The translations under genes were made by a program, and so were the position numbers. DNA of 46,129 bases from Byssovorax sp. (GTDB lineage Bacteria > Myxococcota_A > Polyangia > Polyangiales > Polyangiaceae), in assembly GCA_025362495.1 (NCBI GenBank), contig JANYGI010000019.1, positions 1 through 46,129 of the forward strand. Direction: 5' to 3'. Under the pieces are notes generated by a model that worked only from the letters and a program-made list of their open reading frames with translations, searched no databases and was not told the origin of the DNA. Positions 6,466 to 16,000 of this stretch are shown piece after piece. Numbering within the stretch: position 1 is the stretch's first letter; each line of letters begins with the position of its first letter.

Positions 6466-9261
6466 ATGAACACGGTGAATCTGGCGGCAGGCGAGGTTGT
6501 CGGTGGCCGCTATCGCATCGAGGGCGAGATCGGGCGCGGCGGGATGGCGGTCGTCTACCGCGCGACGCACACCGGCACGGGCAAGCCGTGCGCGCTCAAG
6601 CTCGTCCATCCGCACCTCGTCACGCGGCGCGAGCTCGTCGATCTCTTCGTCCGCGAGGCGCAGATCACCGGGCGGATCGGGCAGAACCCGCACATCGTCG
6701 ACGTCTTCGACGCCGGCGCCGACGAGCGCACCGGGGTCCCGTTCATCGCCATGGAGCTGCTCACGGGCGAGACGCTCGCGCACGCCCTCGAGACCCGCGG
6801 CGGCCTCCCGCGGCCTTTGCTCCGGAGCGTGCTCCAGCAGCTCGCCGACGCGCTCGATCAGGCCCACCGCGCCGGTGTGATCCACCGTGATCTCAAGCCC
6901 TCCAACCTCTTTCTCACCACCGATCGCCGGGGCGAGCCGCTGCTCAAGGTCCTCGACTTCGGCATCGCCAAGGTGCTCGAGCAGGAGGCCGCGCGCACCG
7001 CCACGCAGATCGGCACGCCGGCCTACGCCGCGCCCGAGCAGATGGGGCCGACGCTGCGCCGGGTCGCCGAGCAGCAGGGCGTGACGATCGCCGCGCAGAT
7101 CGCGCCCTCGACCGACGTGTGGGCCCTCGGCCTCATCGCGTTCGAGCTCTGCACCGGGCTCCCCACGGGGCATTTCTGGGGCGTCGACTCGCTGGCCGAG
7201 CTGCCCGCGAAGATCGTCCTCGAGGAGGCCGAGCCGGCGACAGTCCGCGCGGGCGATCGCGCGCCCAACCTGCCCGCGGGCTTCGACGCGTGGTTCGCGC
7301 GCTGCATGCGGCGCAACGCGGCCGAGCGCTGGGCCACGGCCGGCCTCGCCGTGGGCGAGCTGCTGCGGCTCCTCGACGCGGGCGCGCCCGCCGCGCAACC
7401 CACGGCGTACGGCGCGCCGATCGGCGACGCGGGCACCCCCGCGCCGTACGGGCCCGGCGCGACCTACGTGGGCGATCCCGGCGCCGCGGCGCTCCCGCCT
7501 CCGCCGCAGTACGGGCAGCCGCAGCCTTACGGGCAGCCGATGCCGCCGCAGTACGGCCAGCCGCCGCCGAGCGGGTATCCGCCGTCGCAAGGGCAGGGCA
7601 GCTACGGCACGCCGCCGCCGTCGTCGGTCCCGATGTGGGGCGCAGCGCCGCAGCAGCAGCCGCCGCCGTATGGCTACCCGCAGCCGCCGCAGGCCTACCC
7701 GAACGTGATGGCGCGGCCCGCGGCGCCGGTGTCGAAGGGGCCGCCCGTCGGTGTGATCATCGCGGGCGTCGTGCTCGTCGTGTTCGCGTTCCTCGGCGCG
7801 GGCGGGTTCGCGCTCTACCGCGTCGCCGACAAATCCGCGGCCCGCGAGGCCTGCGAGGCGACCACCTCGCGCTGCGACGAGTCGTGCAAGAACGGCGAGG
7901 GCCAGAGCTGCGTACGCTGGGGCCTCAAGCTCGAGCGCGGCGACGGCGTCCCGAAGGATCTCGCCGCCGCGGCGAGCGCCTACGAAAAGGGCTGCGACGC
8001 GGGCGACATGCTCGGGTGCGCCGACCTCGGCCTCATGCGCGCCAACGGCCGCGGCGGCCCGGCCGACAAGGTCCGCGCGGTCGCCCTCTACAAGCAGGCC
8101 TGCGACACGGGCGGCCTCTTCGGCTGCGATCTGCTCGGCGGCATGTACGACGCGGGCGAGGGCGGCCTCCCGAAGGATCCCGACCGCGCCTACAAGCTTT
8201 ATGACCAGGCCTGCACCGGCGGCGAGCTCTCGGGCTGCAAGGATCTCGGCTCGCTCTACGAGCTCGGGAGCCCGGTCGTCACCAGGGACGAGGTGCGCGC
8301 CGCGGCCCTCTACAAGCGCGTCTGCGACGGCAACGACGTCTCCGGCTGCACCAGCCTCGGCGTGATGTACGAGTCGGGGCGCGGCGGCCTCATCAAGGAC
8401 GAGGCGCGCTCGTTCGCGCTCTACAAGCAGGGCTGCGACGGCCACGAGAGGCGCGCGTGCCGCTTCCTCGGCTGGATGTACGAGTCCGGCAAGGGCACCG
8501 TCAAGGACGAGAAGCACGCCGTCACGCTCTATCGCGGCGGCTGCGACGACGACGATCTCCTCGCCTGCAACAACCTCGGCGTGATGTACGAGACGGGTCG
8601 CGGCGGCCTCCCGAAGGACGGCGCCAAGGCCGCCGAGCTCTACAAGAAGGCCTGCGACGCGGCCGACATGCTCGGCTGCAACAACCTCGGCGTCATGGCC
8701 GAGACGGGGCGCGACGGCTCGCCGAAGGACGAGGCCCGCTCCGCGACGCTCTACCAGCAAGCCTGCGACGGCGGCGACGCTCACGGCTGCCGCAACCTCG
8801 GCGGCCTCTACGAGGCTGGCCGCGGCGTCGAAAAAGACGAGCTCCGCGCCGTCGCGCTCTACAAGAAGGCCTGCGACTCGTCCGACGCGCGCGCGTGCGT
8901 CAGCCTCGGCTGGATGTACGAGATGGGCCACGGCGGCCTCGCGAAGGACGATCACAGCGCGGCCGATCTCTACAAGAAAGGCTGCGACGGCGGCGACGCC
9001 ATCGGCTGCAACAACGTCGGCGTGATGGCCGAGAGCGGCCGCGGTGGCGTCCCCAAAGACGAGCGCCGCGCCGCGAAGCTCTACGAGACCGCGTGCGACG
9101 GCGGCAGCAACAACGCCTGCTCGAGCCTCGGGTGGTTCCTCTTCCAGGGCCGCAACGTCCCGCAGGACAAGGCGCGCGGCGTCGCGCTGCTCCGCACCGG
9201 CTGCGCCGCGGGCAACGCCTGGGGCTGCGACCGCCTGCGCGAGACCGGCAACAAGCCGTAG
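6466..9261 (+). CDS. Ser/Thr protein kinase with cysteine-rich Sel1-repeat ectodomain
   Basis: A 931-residue transmembrane kinase. The kinase domain (about 14-290) has the Gly loop GRGGMAVVY, Lys45, HRDLKPSN (140-147), DFG (164-166) and the AAPEQ motif at 188-192, so it should be active. A Pro/Gln/Tyr-rich linker (about 300-415, PQYGQP-type) leads to one membrane helix at about 428-450. The outside part is 12 full and one partial Sel1-like repeats of 36-37 residues, each with a CX7C pair, as in Helicobacter Hcp proteins, where the cysteines form disulfides. This predicts a rigid solenoid sensor in the periplasm joined to a cytoplasmic kinase. ATG 6466 is chosen because the upstream extension is unlike protein and the kinase family starts close to it. 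Confidence 0.93.
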   Translation: MNTVNLAAGEVVGGRYRIEGEIGRGGMAVVYRATHTGTGKPCALKLVHPHLVTRRELVDLFVREAQITGRIGQNPHIVDVFDAGADERTGVPFIAMELLTGETLAHALETRGGLPRPLLRSVLQQLADALDQAHRAGVIHRDLKPSNLFLTTDRRGEPLLKVLDFGIAKVLEQEAARTATQIGTPAYAAPEQMGPTLRRVAEQQGVTIAAQIAPSTDVWALGLIAFELCTGLPTGHFWGVDSLAELPAKIVLEEAEPATVRAGDRAPNLPAGFDAWFARCMRRNAAERWATAGLAVGELLRLLDAGAPAAQPTAYGAPIGDAGTPAPYGPGATYVGDPGAAALPPPPQYGQPQPYGQPMPPQYGQPPPSGYPPSQGQGSYGTPPPSSVPMWGAAPQQQPPPYGYPQPPQAYPNVMARPAAPVSKGPPVGVIIAGVVLVVFAFLGAGGFALYRVADKSAAREACEATTSRCDESCKNGEGQSCVRWGLKLERGDGVPKDLAAAASAYEKGCDAGDMLGCADLGLMRANGRGGPADKVRAVALYKQACDTGGLFGCDLLGGMYDAGEGGLPKDPDRAYKLYDQACTGGELSGCKDLGSLYELGSPVVTRDEVRAAALYKRVCDGNDVSGCTSLGVMYESGRGGLIKDEARSFALYKQGCDGHERRACRFLGWMYESGKGTVKDEKHAVTLYRGGCDDDDLLACNNLGVMYETGRGGLPKDGAKAAELYKKACDAADMLGCNNLGVMAETGRDGSPKDEARSATLYQQACDGGDAHGCRNLGGLYEAGRGVEKDELRAVALYKKACDSSDARACVSLGWMYEMGHGGLAKDDHSAADLYKKGCDGGDAIGCNNVGVMAESGRGGVPKDERRAAKLYETACDGGSNNACSSLGWFLFQGRNVPQDKARGVALLRTGCAAGNAWGCDRLRETGNKP
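7855..9250 (+). repeat. Tandem Sel1-like repeat units of about 108-111 bp
   Basis: DNA encoding 12-13 tandem copies of a 36-37 residue motif of the form CDxGDxxGCxxLGxMYExGRGGxxKDxxxAxxLYKKA. The copies are diverged at the DNA level but keep the CX7C pair in nearly every unit. This is a protein-level repeat inside the kinase gene. Confidence 0.9.
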
Positions 9262-9305
9262 CGAGCGCATCAGCGCATCAGCGCGGAGAAGAGACGACCG
9301 GAATA

Positions 9306-9429
9306 TTTACAGGGAGGCGAGGAGACAGGGAGGTCGGAAAGACGAGTCGGAGAAAAGAAGTCCTACGGAGCTCGCCCCGGAAATTCTCCCTCCGACTCCG
9401 GCCTCCCCACCTCCTCGCCTCCCTGTGAA
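9306..9429. repeat. Long imperfect palindrome between convergent genes
   Basis: The left arm starts at 9306 and contains CAGGGAGGCGAGGAG (9310-9324). The right arm holds its exact complement CTCCTCGCCTCCCTG (9411-9425). Pairing continues inward: GGGAGGTCGG with CCGGCCTCCC (one wobble) and GAGTCGGAG with CTCCGACTC. The whole 124-base element could fold into one long hairpin. It lies between the kinase gene (plus) and the acyltransferase gene (minus), where a two-way terminator would be useful, but the purine-rich arms with internal repeats also resemble a small non-autonomous mobile or REP-like element. Confidence 0.75.
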
Positions 9430-9456
9430 ATCCTCTGGATCCGCCTCTGCTTCGCG

Positions 9457-10584
9457 CTACGCCGCCTTCGCCGCCGCGCTCTCCGCCGGGGCGCGCGGCG
9501 CGCTCAGCATCCGCACCACGGGCCGCTCGCAGCACAGGTAGAACAAGTACGCGCCGGCCGTCGCGATGGCCACGAGCGCGCCCATGCCGAGGAGCTTCAC
9601 CACCGACGTCGTCGACGACACGTCGAGGTGAGGCGTCACGAAGTGCGCGAGCGTCTCCAGGATCGGGATGTGGATCAGGTAGACGCTGTAGGAAAATTTC
9701 CCGACGAACACGAGCGGCTTCACCGAGAGCGCGCGCGCCGCGAGGCCGGGGCGCGAGCCCGCGAGGATCAGCGACATCGCGCCGAGGCCCACGACGATGT
9801 CTTCCACGCCGAGGAGGCGATCGACGAGGCGCGGCGGCGCGAAGTGGTGCACCGCCATCATCCCCGGGATCAGCACCGCGGCGAACACGCCCCACGGGAG
9901 CTTCTTCGTCTCTTCCCAGCGCGGCGAGGCGTAGATCGCGGCGCCGAGCATCCCGAGCAGGAACAGGATCAGGTACTGCGGCGTGATCACCCGGTACGCC
10001 GGGTGCGCGAGCACCAGCGCGTAGAGGCCGGCCGCGAGCAGCGACGCCCAGGCGAACGTCGCGACGGGGCCGGTGCGCTTCCAGCTCAGCACGAGGAGCG
10101 GGAAGGCCAGGTAGATGTGGCACTCGACCGCGACGCTCCACAGCGCGCTGTTGAGGGCGAAGGGCGAGAGCGCGTCGTGTACGAGCAGGAGGTGCTGCCA
10201 CACCGTCGCGAAATTCCCGCCGGTGAACTGCGACGTCTTGCCCATGATCCAGAGGCCGACGATCGAGGCGCCGAGGGCCGCGTAGTACGGCGGCAGGATC
10301 CGCAGCGCCCGCCGCGAGAAGAACCGCGAGGCGCCGCCGCGGAGCTCGCCCGCCGCGCGCAGCACCGGGAGGAAGAGGCAGAAGCCCGAGATGACGATGA
10401 AGAGATCGACGGCGAAGTGCGCGTAGCGGAGCACCGTCCATGCGCTCAACCCCTTGAGCGCATGGGACTCCGTCACCTTCCAGAAGAACACCTCGGCGTG
10501 GCGCTGCACCACGTAGAGCGCGAGGAGCGCGCGGAGCCCGTCGAGGAAATCGAGGTGTTCTTGCGGTCGACGCTCACCGGCCAT
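9457..10584 (-). CDS. Acyltransferase family 3 (OafA/YrhL-type) membrane protein
   Basis: A 375-residue integral membrane acyltransferase. Family hallmarks are visible: FLDGLRALLALYVVQRH near residue 13 (the conserved catalytic His region), the FAVDLFIVISGFCLF segment, the SRRALRILPPYY motif and about ten membrane helices. The C-terminus has the SYSVYLIHIPILE motif typical of the family. These enzymes transfer acetyl or other acyl groups from the cytoplasm onto surface sugars, lipids or antibiotics. No glycan genes are adjacent, so the target cannot be inferred. The ATG is 55 bases from the neighbouring asd stop on the same strand, so the gene could be cotranscribed with asd. Confidence 0.95.
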   Translation of the reverse strand: MAGERRPQEHLDFLDGLRALLALYVVQRHAEVFFWKVTESHALKGLSAWTVLRYAHFAVDLFIVISGFCLFLPVLRAAGELRGGASRFFSRRALRILPPYYAALGASIVGLWIMGKTSQFTGGNFATVWQHLLLVHDALSPFALNSALWSVAVECHIYLAFPLLVLSWKRTGPVATFAWASLLAAGLYALVLAHPAYRVITPQYLILFLLGMLGAAIYASPRWEETKKLPWGVFAAVLIPGMMAVHHFAPPRLVDRLLGVEDIVVGLGAMSLILAGSRPGLAARALSVKPLVFVGKFSYSVYLIHIPILETLAHFVTPHLDVSSTTSVVKLLGMGALVAIATAGAYLFYLCCERPVVRMLSAPRAPAESAAAKAA

Positions 10585-10639
10585 CGTGCGGATATATCAC
10601 GGTGGCCGCGAGATCTTGAGGGCCGTGGGCCCGCGTCGA

Positions 10640-11635
10640 CTAGAGCCGCTCGGCGATCTGCACCGCGTTGAGCGCGGCGCCCTTGCGGAGGTTGTCGGCC
10701 ACGATCCACAGGTTGATCGCGCCCTTCACGGCGAGGTCGTCGCGCACGCGGCCGACGAACACCGCGTCAGAGCCGGCGCAGTCGTAGGGCTGCGGGTGAC
10801 GCCCCGGCGCGTACGGCTCGTCCATCAGCTTCACGCCCGGCGCGTCGCGGAGGAGGCGCTTGGCCTCGGCGGCGTCCATGGGCCGGTGGAACTGGATGTG
10901 GACGGCCTCGCTGTGGCCGGTGACGACGGGGACGCGCACCGTCGTCGGCGAGACGCCGATCGTCTGGTCCTCCAGGATCTTGCGCGTCTCGTTCACCATC
11001 TTCAGCTCCTCCTCGGAGTAGTCGTGCTCGCCGGCCTTCCAGTCCATCAGGACGTTCATCGCCAGCGACGCCGGGAAGATCTTCGCCACGGGCTTCCGGC
11101 CCTCGGCGGCCGCCTTCACCTGCTCCATCAGCTCTTCCACGGCCGCGTGGCCCTTGCCGCTCGCGGCCTGGTACGTCGACACGACGATGTGCTTGATCCC
11201 CGCCGCGTCGTGGAGCGGCTTCAGCGCGACCACGAGCTGGATCGTGCTGCAGTTGGGGTTGGCGATGATCCCCTTCGGGCGCTGCGACGCGGCCTCGAGG
11301 TTCACCTCCGGCACCACGAGGGGCACCTCGGGATCCATGCGCCAGGCGCTGGAGTTGTCGATCACCACCGCGCCGCGCGCCGCCGCCTGGGGAGCGAGCT
11401 CGCGCGAGGCCGTCGCGCCAGCGCTGAAGAGGGCGATCTGCACGCCCGCAAAGGCCTCGGGCGTCGCCGCCTGGACCTCGAGCTCGCCGCCGTTGAAGGG
11501 GATCTTGAGCCCCGCCGATCGCGGCGACGCCAGCGCGATCACCTTCTTCGCCGGGAACCGCCGTTGCTCCAGCGTCCGCAGCATTTCCCGACCGACCACG
11601 CCCGTGGCACCGACGACGGCGACGACCTTCGACAT
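10640..11635 (-). CDS. asd: Aspartate-semialdehyde dehydrogenase
   Basis: Reduces L-aspartyl-4-phosphate to L-aspartate-4-semialdehyde with NADPH, the branch point to lysine/diaminopimelate, threonine and methionine. The 331-residue protein starts with the NADP-binding motif VGATGVVG (8-15) and has the catalytic Cys129 in NPNCSTIQ. GHSEAVHIQFHRPM carries the conserved catalytic His region. Length and order match the bacterial enzyme. ATG 11635 (MSKVVAVVGATG) is chosen by family alignment; an in-frame ATG nine codons upstream (11662) and another at 11647 also exist but lack a better ribosome site. The gene stands apart from dapA or hom, which is common in myxobacteria. Confidence 0.97.
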   Translation of the reverse strand: MSKVVAVVGATGVVGREMLRTLEQRRFPAKKVIALASPRSAGLKIPFNGGELEVQAATPEAFAGVQIALFSAGATASRELAPQAAARGAVVIDNSSAWRMDPEVPLVVPEVNLEAASQRPKGIIANPNCSTIQLVVALKPLHDAAGIKHIVVSTYQAASGKGHAAVEELMEQVKAAAEGRKPVAKIFPASLAMNVLMDWKAGEHDYSEEELKMVNETRKILEDQTIGVSPTTVRVPVVTGHSEAVHIQFHRPMDAAEAKRLLRDAPGVKLMDEPYAPGRHPQPYDCAGSDAVFVGRVRDDLAVKGAINLWIVADNLRKGAALNAVQIAERL

Positions 11636-11805
11636 GCTCCCGTCCATAGCTTCGCGAGGCACGGGTGGGCAAGCATGACGGGCGCGAGAGCGCGGGTCGG
11701 CGCGCCGTCGGATCGATCGGGCGTGATTGTTGAGCGGATTACGTTGAGGCGGGATCGATCGGCCTCGCCACCGCTCAGGGCGGCGTCGCGAGCGATCGAT
11801 CGGGA

Positions 11806-12720
11806 TCAGGGCGTGTTCGGAGCGCCGTTGGTGACCGCCGGGTCCGTGGCAGTAGCCGCCGTCGCGGCCGGATCCGGCGTCGCGACCGGGGCCGGCGCTT
11901 CGGGGGCTCGGCCCGCCATCGCGCGCGTGCGGGCGCGGCTCGAGGAGGCGCGAAACGCGACGAGGAGCTTGGGCTGCTTCCGGTACACATAGCGACCGGC
12001 GGAGCGCACGGCATCCATCGCTTCTCGCAGGAACCAGTAGGCGCGATTGCGGAGCGACATCAGCTCTGCGCCCCGGGGATCGACGGCGCGATCGGCCGAG
12101 CCGCGGCTCAACGACTCTGCGTATCCGCGCGCCTTGTCATTGGCGTGCTTCGGCAAATCGGCGCGGCTGAGCTTCGTCCCGCTCTCGTCGACGAGCTTGG
12201 CGAGCTTCTTCAGATCATCGATTAGATCCGGGAGATCCGTTCCAGGGAGGATGGCGTCGACGCGGCTCTGAACGTCGCCGTCGCCGGCCTGGAAGTGCCG
12301 TAGAGCCGCGATGATGTCCCGCTTCAGCTCTTCGGCCTGGGCGCGGACCTCGCGAAGGCTCTTCGACAGGGCCGCATTGCGGTGGTCAGTCCAGCTGGAC
12401 TCCGCTATTTCGAGGAGGCTGCGCCGCGCTTCGAGGCTGCTGCCCACGGCCTTCTGGAGGTTGCTCCTGGCGTAGATGTCTTTGCCCAGCTTGGCGAGCA
12501 CGGACTCGAGCTGACGAGCCTCTTGCTGTGTCTCGGCGACGTTGCGATCGATGGGCGCATCGAGCGAGGGATCGAGCGCCAGGAGCTGGGCGCGCTGCGC
12601 GGCAGTGATCCCGTGCTTGCCAGCTTTCGCTTTCGGCTTCGCCTTCACGGGCTCGGGCTTGGTGGGTTTGGCGGAGGGCGGCTTCGCGGACTTCTTCGCG
12701 GTCTTCTTGGTGGATGCCAT
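11806..12720 (-). CDS. Lys/Ala/Pro-rich coiled-coil protein of unknown function
   Basis: A 304-residue protein with no recognised family. Residues 1-40 are a basic Lys/Ala/Pro tail (TKKTAKKSAKPP-type), like histone H1 or DNA-binding tails of myxobacterial proteins. Residues about 45-235 are charged and helical, likely coiled coil, with ETQQEARQLESVLAKLGKD and REVRAQAEELKRD segments. The end is Ala/Pro/Thr-rich and disordered. No signal peptide or membrane helix is visible, so it is probably cytoplasmic and could bind nucleic acid or act as a structural protein. The frame stays open far upstream, antisense to the large lipoprotein gene, but the upstream part is Arg/Gly-rich shadow sequence; ATG 12720 is the credible start. 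Confidence 0.8.
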   Translation of the reverse strand: MASTKKTAKKSAKPPSAKPTKPEPVKAKPKAKAGKHGITAAQRAQLLALDPSLDAPIDRNVAETQQEARQLESVLAKLGKDIYARSNLQKAVGSSLEARRSLLEIAESSWTDHRNAALSKSLREVRAQAEELKRDIIAALRHFQAGDGDVQSRVDAILPGTDLPDLIDDLKKLAKLVDESGTKLSRADLPKHANDKARGYAESLSRGSADRAVDPRGAELMSLRNRAYWFLREAMDAVRSAGRYVYRKQPKLLVAFRASSSRARTRAMAGRAPEAPAPVATPDPAATAATATDPAVTNGAPNTP

Positions 12721-13095
12721 GTCGGGCAGCGTACGGGAGCCTGCTTGCCGAGGGGAAGCGTGATGCGCGCCATTTCGTACGACGCTGCTCAGGTGAGGCC
12801 GGCGGGGAGGAGGTCCTCTGCTTTGAATGCGGGGTGGTGCGCTCCATGTGTTCGAGTGCCGGGAGCAGGCCTGCGCGATGGCGTTCGTGGCCGAGCTCTG
12901 ACTCCCCGGCTGCGATGGGCGCGGGCCGGCGGGCAGGCGGGTCAAACGAGCCCACGGGATCCGTTGCACCACGGATCCGGTGTGCCGGTTCAGGGTGATC
13001 CGCACGACTTCCGGGGCGACGCCGCACTCCCTCACCCGCGGGCCGCGAGCACGATGGAGGGGCCCACGCCGCCCGCTCGCGCTAGCATCGCCGCC
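12721..13095. other. Intergenic region, no recognised gene
   Basis: About 375 bases between the divergent Lys-rich gene and the large lipoprotein gene. Frames on both strands are open by composition but give no recognisable protein. It contains an inverted repeat GGATCCG (12957-12963) / CGGATCC (12972-12978) with an 8-base spacer, a possible operator or small hairpin. No clear promoter boxes were identified. Confidence 0.4.
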
Positions 13096-16000
13096 GTGAG
13101 ATCTCGTCGACGCGCGCTGGCCGTCCCCGCGCTTCTGGCCGTCGCTTCGTGCGGCGGCGCCCCGACCGTCGCCGCCAAGCCCACGCCGGCCGCCAAGGCC
13201 CAGGCGGGCTCGAAGCTCGTCGAGATGGTCACCCCGTCGCACCTGCTCCCGGACCTCACCGCGCAGCGCGGGGTCGTCGCGCGCGACGGCGGGCAGCGGC
13301 GGATCCTCCTCGATCGCATGCGGATCGTCGCCCGCGACGACGGGGCGATCGAGCGCGCCACCGAGCTGCTCCCGCGCGGCAACGTCAGCGCCGTCGCGCT
13401 GCCCTCGCGGCTCGGCGGCGGGTATCTGTTTCACGCCAACACCGGGAGCGGCGCCCAGATCTGGCGGGCCACCGACTGGCTCGCCAAGCTCGAGCCGCTG
13501 GTGCAGCTCAGCGCCGTGGTCGACGCGATCGTCCCCGGCTTCGACCGGCTCTACGTGCGCTACCAGAGCAACGGGCGGCTCGCGGCCATCGACGCGCAGA
13601 CCGGCGAGCCGCGCGGGCTCGGGACGCTGCCGGCGGCCGCGGCCTACGGGCGCCTGGCCTTCGCCGACGGCTGGCGCGCCGTCGTCGACACCGATCTGCG
13701 CGGGCCGCTCGCCACGTTCGACGCCGGCGCGACCTGGCGCTCGGTCGGCGTCGCCGAGCGGCCGCTTTCCATCGACGTCGTCAGCGGCGATCCCGCCGTC
13801 GCCGTGGCCGGCGGTCGCTACCTGGTCGACGCGCGCGGCGCGGTGACCTTTCGCGCCGACGCGCCGAAGGATCCCGCGGCCTCGTCCGACGACATGGAAG
13901 TCGCGACGCGGCTCCCCGGGCTGCTCGGGAAGAAGCCTCTGCGCGCGGCGATCGAGGACGGCTTCCCCGACAGCCCCGCGACGGCGATCGTCGCCCGCGG
14001 CGGGGCGCTCCTCCGCGTCTCGCTCCACGACGGCGCCACGCTGGCGACGACCGAGGACGCCTACCCGGATCGCCTCGCCGCATGCCATGCGCTCCGCGTC
14101 GGCGCGGGTTTCGGCTTCCTGTGCGGCGAGCGCGACGGCGCGACGGTGGTGTACGAGTTTGCGCCGCCGTTCGCGCTCAAGCCGGCGCTGCGCTTCTCGA
14201 AGCCGCGCTTCGTCGCCGCGAGCGGCAACGGGGCGCTCGTGGTGCGCGGCGCCTGCGAGGACACCGGCAGCGGCGACATCGCGACGGACAGCGCGCGGCC
14301 GTACTGCATCCGCAGCGCCGCGGGCGCGCTCCACGAGATCCGGATCAAGGGCGAGATCGGCGTCGAGCGCGTCGTGGCGCTCGCCGACGGGCGCGTCGTC
14401 GTGCTCGTCCCACCGCGCGGCGGCAGCGCCGGCCAGCTCACGATCCTCGGCGGCGCAGCGCCCGTCAGCGTCGCGCTGACGCTGCCGTCGGATCCGCCGT
14501 TCGTCGATCGCCTGCTCCGCCGCGGCATGTGGCTCGACGGCTTCGAGGAGCGCGCGACGGGGGTCCTCGGCGGCTGGGTCGAGGCCGGCGGCCCGGTGAT
14601 CGGCCTGCAGATCAAGCTCGACGGCAAGGTCACCGCCGGCGACGTGCGCGACGACGCCGGCGGCGCGATCCTCGCGGGGCGCTTCGGCTTCTCGCTCGGC
14701 GAGGGCGGGCGCGCCGCCGAGACGACCGACGGCGGCCTGCACTGGGAAGTCCTCGACCTGCCCGAGCGCGACGACGAGGCCGAGCGCAGCAGCCCGACGC
14801 GCGCGTGCGGCCCGGTCGGCTGCGCGCTCGGCGGCTGGCTCCGCGTCGGCTGGGGCAAGGCCGAGACCGACGACGACATGCGCCCCGCGTCGCCCCCGCC
14901 GTCGTCGTACACGGTGACGCGATCGTCGCCGCAGCTCGGCTTCACGTGCGAGCTCGGCGCCGTCGCCACGCCGCCGCTGCCCGTCGTGACGGTCGCCGCG
15001 CCGCGCGCCGGCAAGAAGGCCGCGCTGCCGACGAAGCCGCCCGGGCCCGCGGGCGTGATCGGCGTGATGGCGGGCCGCTACGCCGTGGGTCCGGGGATCT
15101 CGCAGCCGGTCACGCCAAACGGTTGGCCGAGCTTCCGCAACACGCCGCCGCCGGCGCTGGCCGAGGGCGAGATCGGCATCGACAACGGCCCCTACGCCGA
15201 CGTGGTGATGGTCCACGCCTACGCCTGGGGGAAGCGCGGCGCCGACTGGTCGCGCGGGGGGCGCTGGCAGGTGCGCTTCGACGATCGCTTCGATCCCACG
15301 GGCGGGGTGCGATCGAGCGCGGTGTCGGCCTCGCTGTGGCCCGACGAGGCGCAGGCGGCCGAGGCGATCGGCACCGGCGCGTACGGCGCCGCCGCGTGGT
15401 TCGCGTACCTCGATCCGTCGGGCAAGTCCGCGCTGACGCACGCGTGCCGCGGCTCGCTCTGCTCGTTCTACGCGGTCAACGACGGCCAGCCGATCCTCCC
15501 CGTGCGCGACGCGCAGGGCCGCACCGGGACGATGCTCCGCCCCTTCGCCAGCGGCGCCGTGCGCGTCGGCGAGACCTGGTACGTCATCACGCAGGGCGCG
15601 TCGTACGAGGCGGTGAACCTCTGGCGGATCGATCTCGGCGTGGCGCGGCAGCTCGGCACCTACTACCGGCCGGCGCGCTACGGGCTCGACTCGCCGCGCA
15701 TCGTCCGCCGCGCCTTCGGGGGGGCCGTCGGCCTGCTCGTGGGCGGCCCGCCCGAGCCGGGGGATCGCCTCGGGAGCTGGTACGTGCTGCCCTTCGACAC
15801 CGACACCGGCGAGATCGGCGAGGCCGTGCAGCTGGTGCGGCGCGATCTCGCGGGGCTCACGCTCGATCACTGCGCGCCGGGGCGCGATGGATGGGTCTTC
15901 GACCTGGCCCTCGATCCGTCGACGTCGACGTCGACGTCGATCGACGTGGTCGGGAGCTACGGGGCGTTCGACGCGATCGAGATGCGCGCGCGGATGGACG

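Noticed and set aside
12721-13095. Small open frames with several Cys residues in the gap
   Set aside because: No ribosome site, no protein-like composition, no recognised motif.
12721-15870. A long minus-strand open frame opposite the large lipoprotein gene
   Set aside because: Only its last 304 codons (11806-12720) look like protein. The rest is the antisense of a real gene with a signal peptide and Asp boxes.
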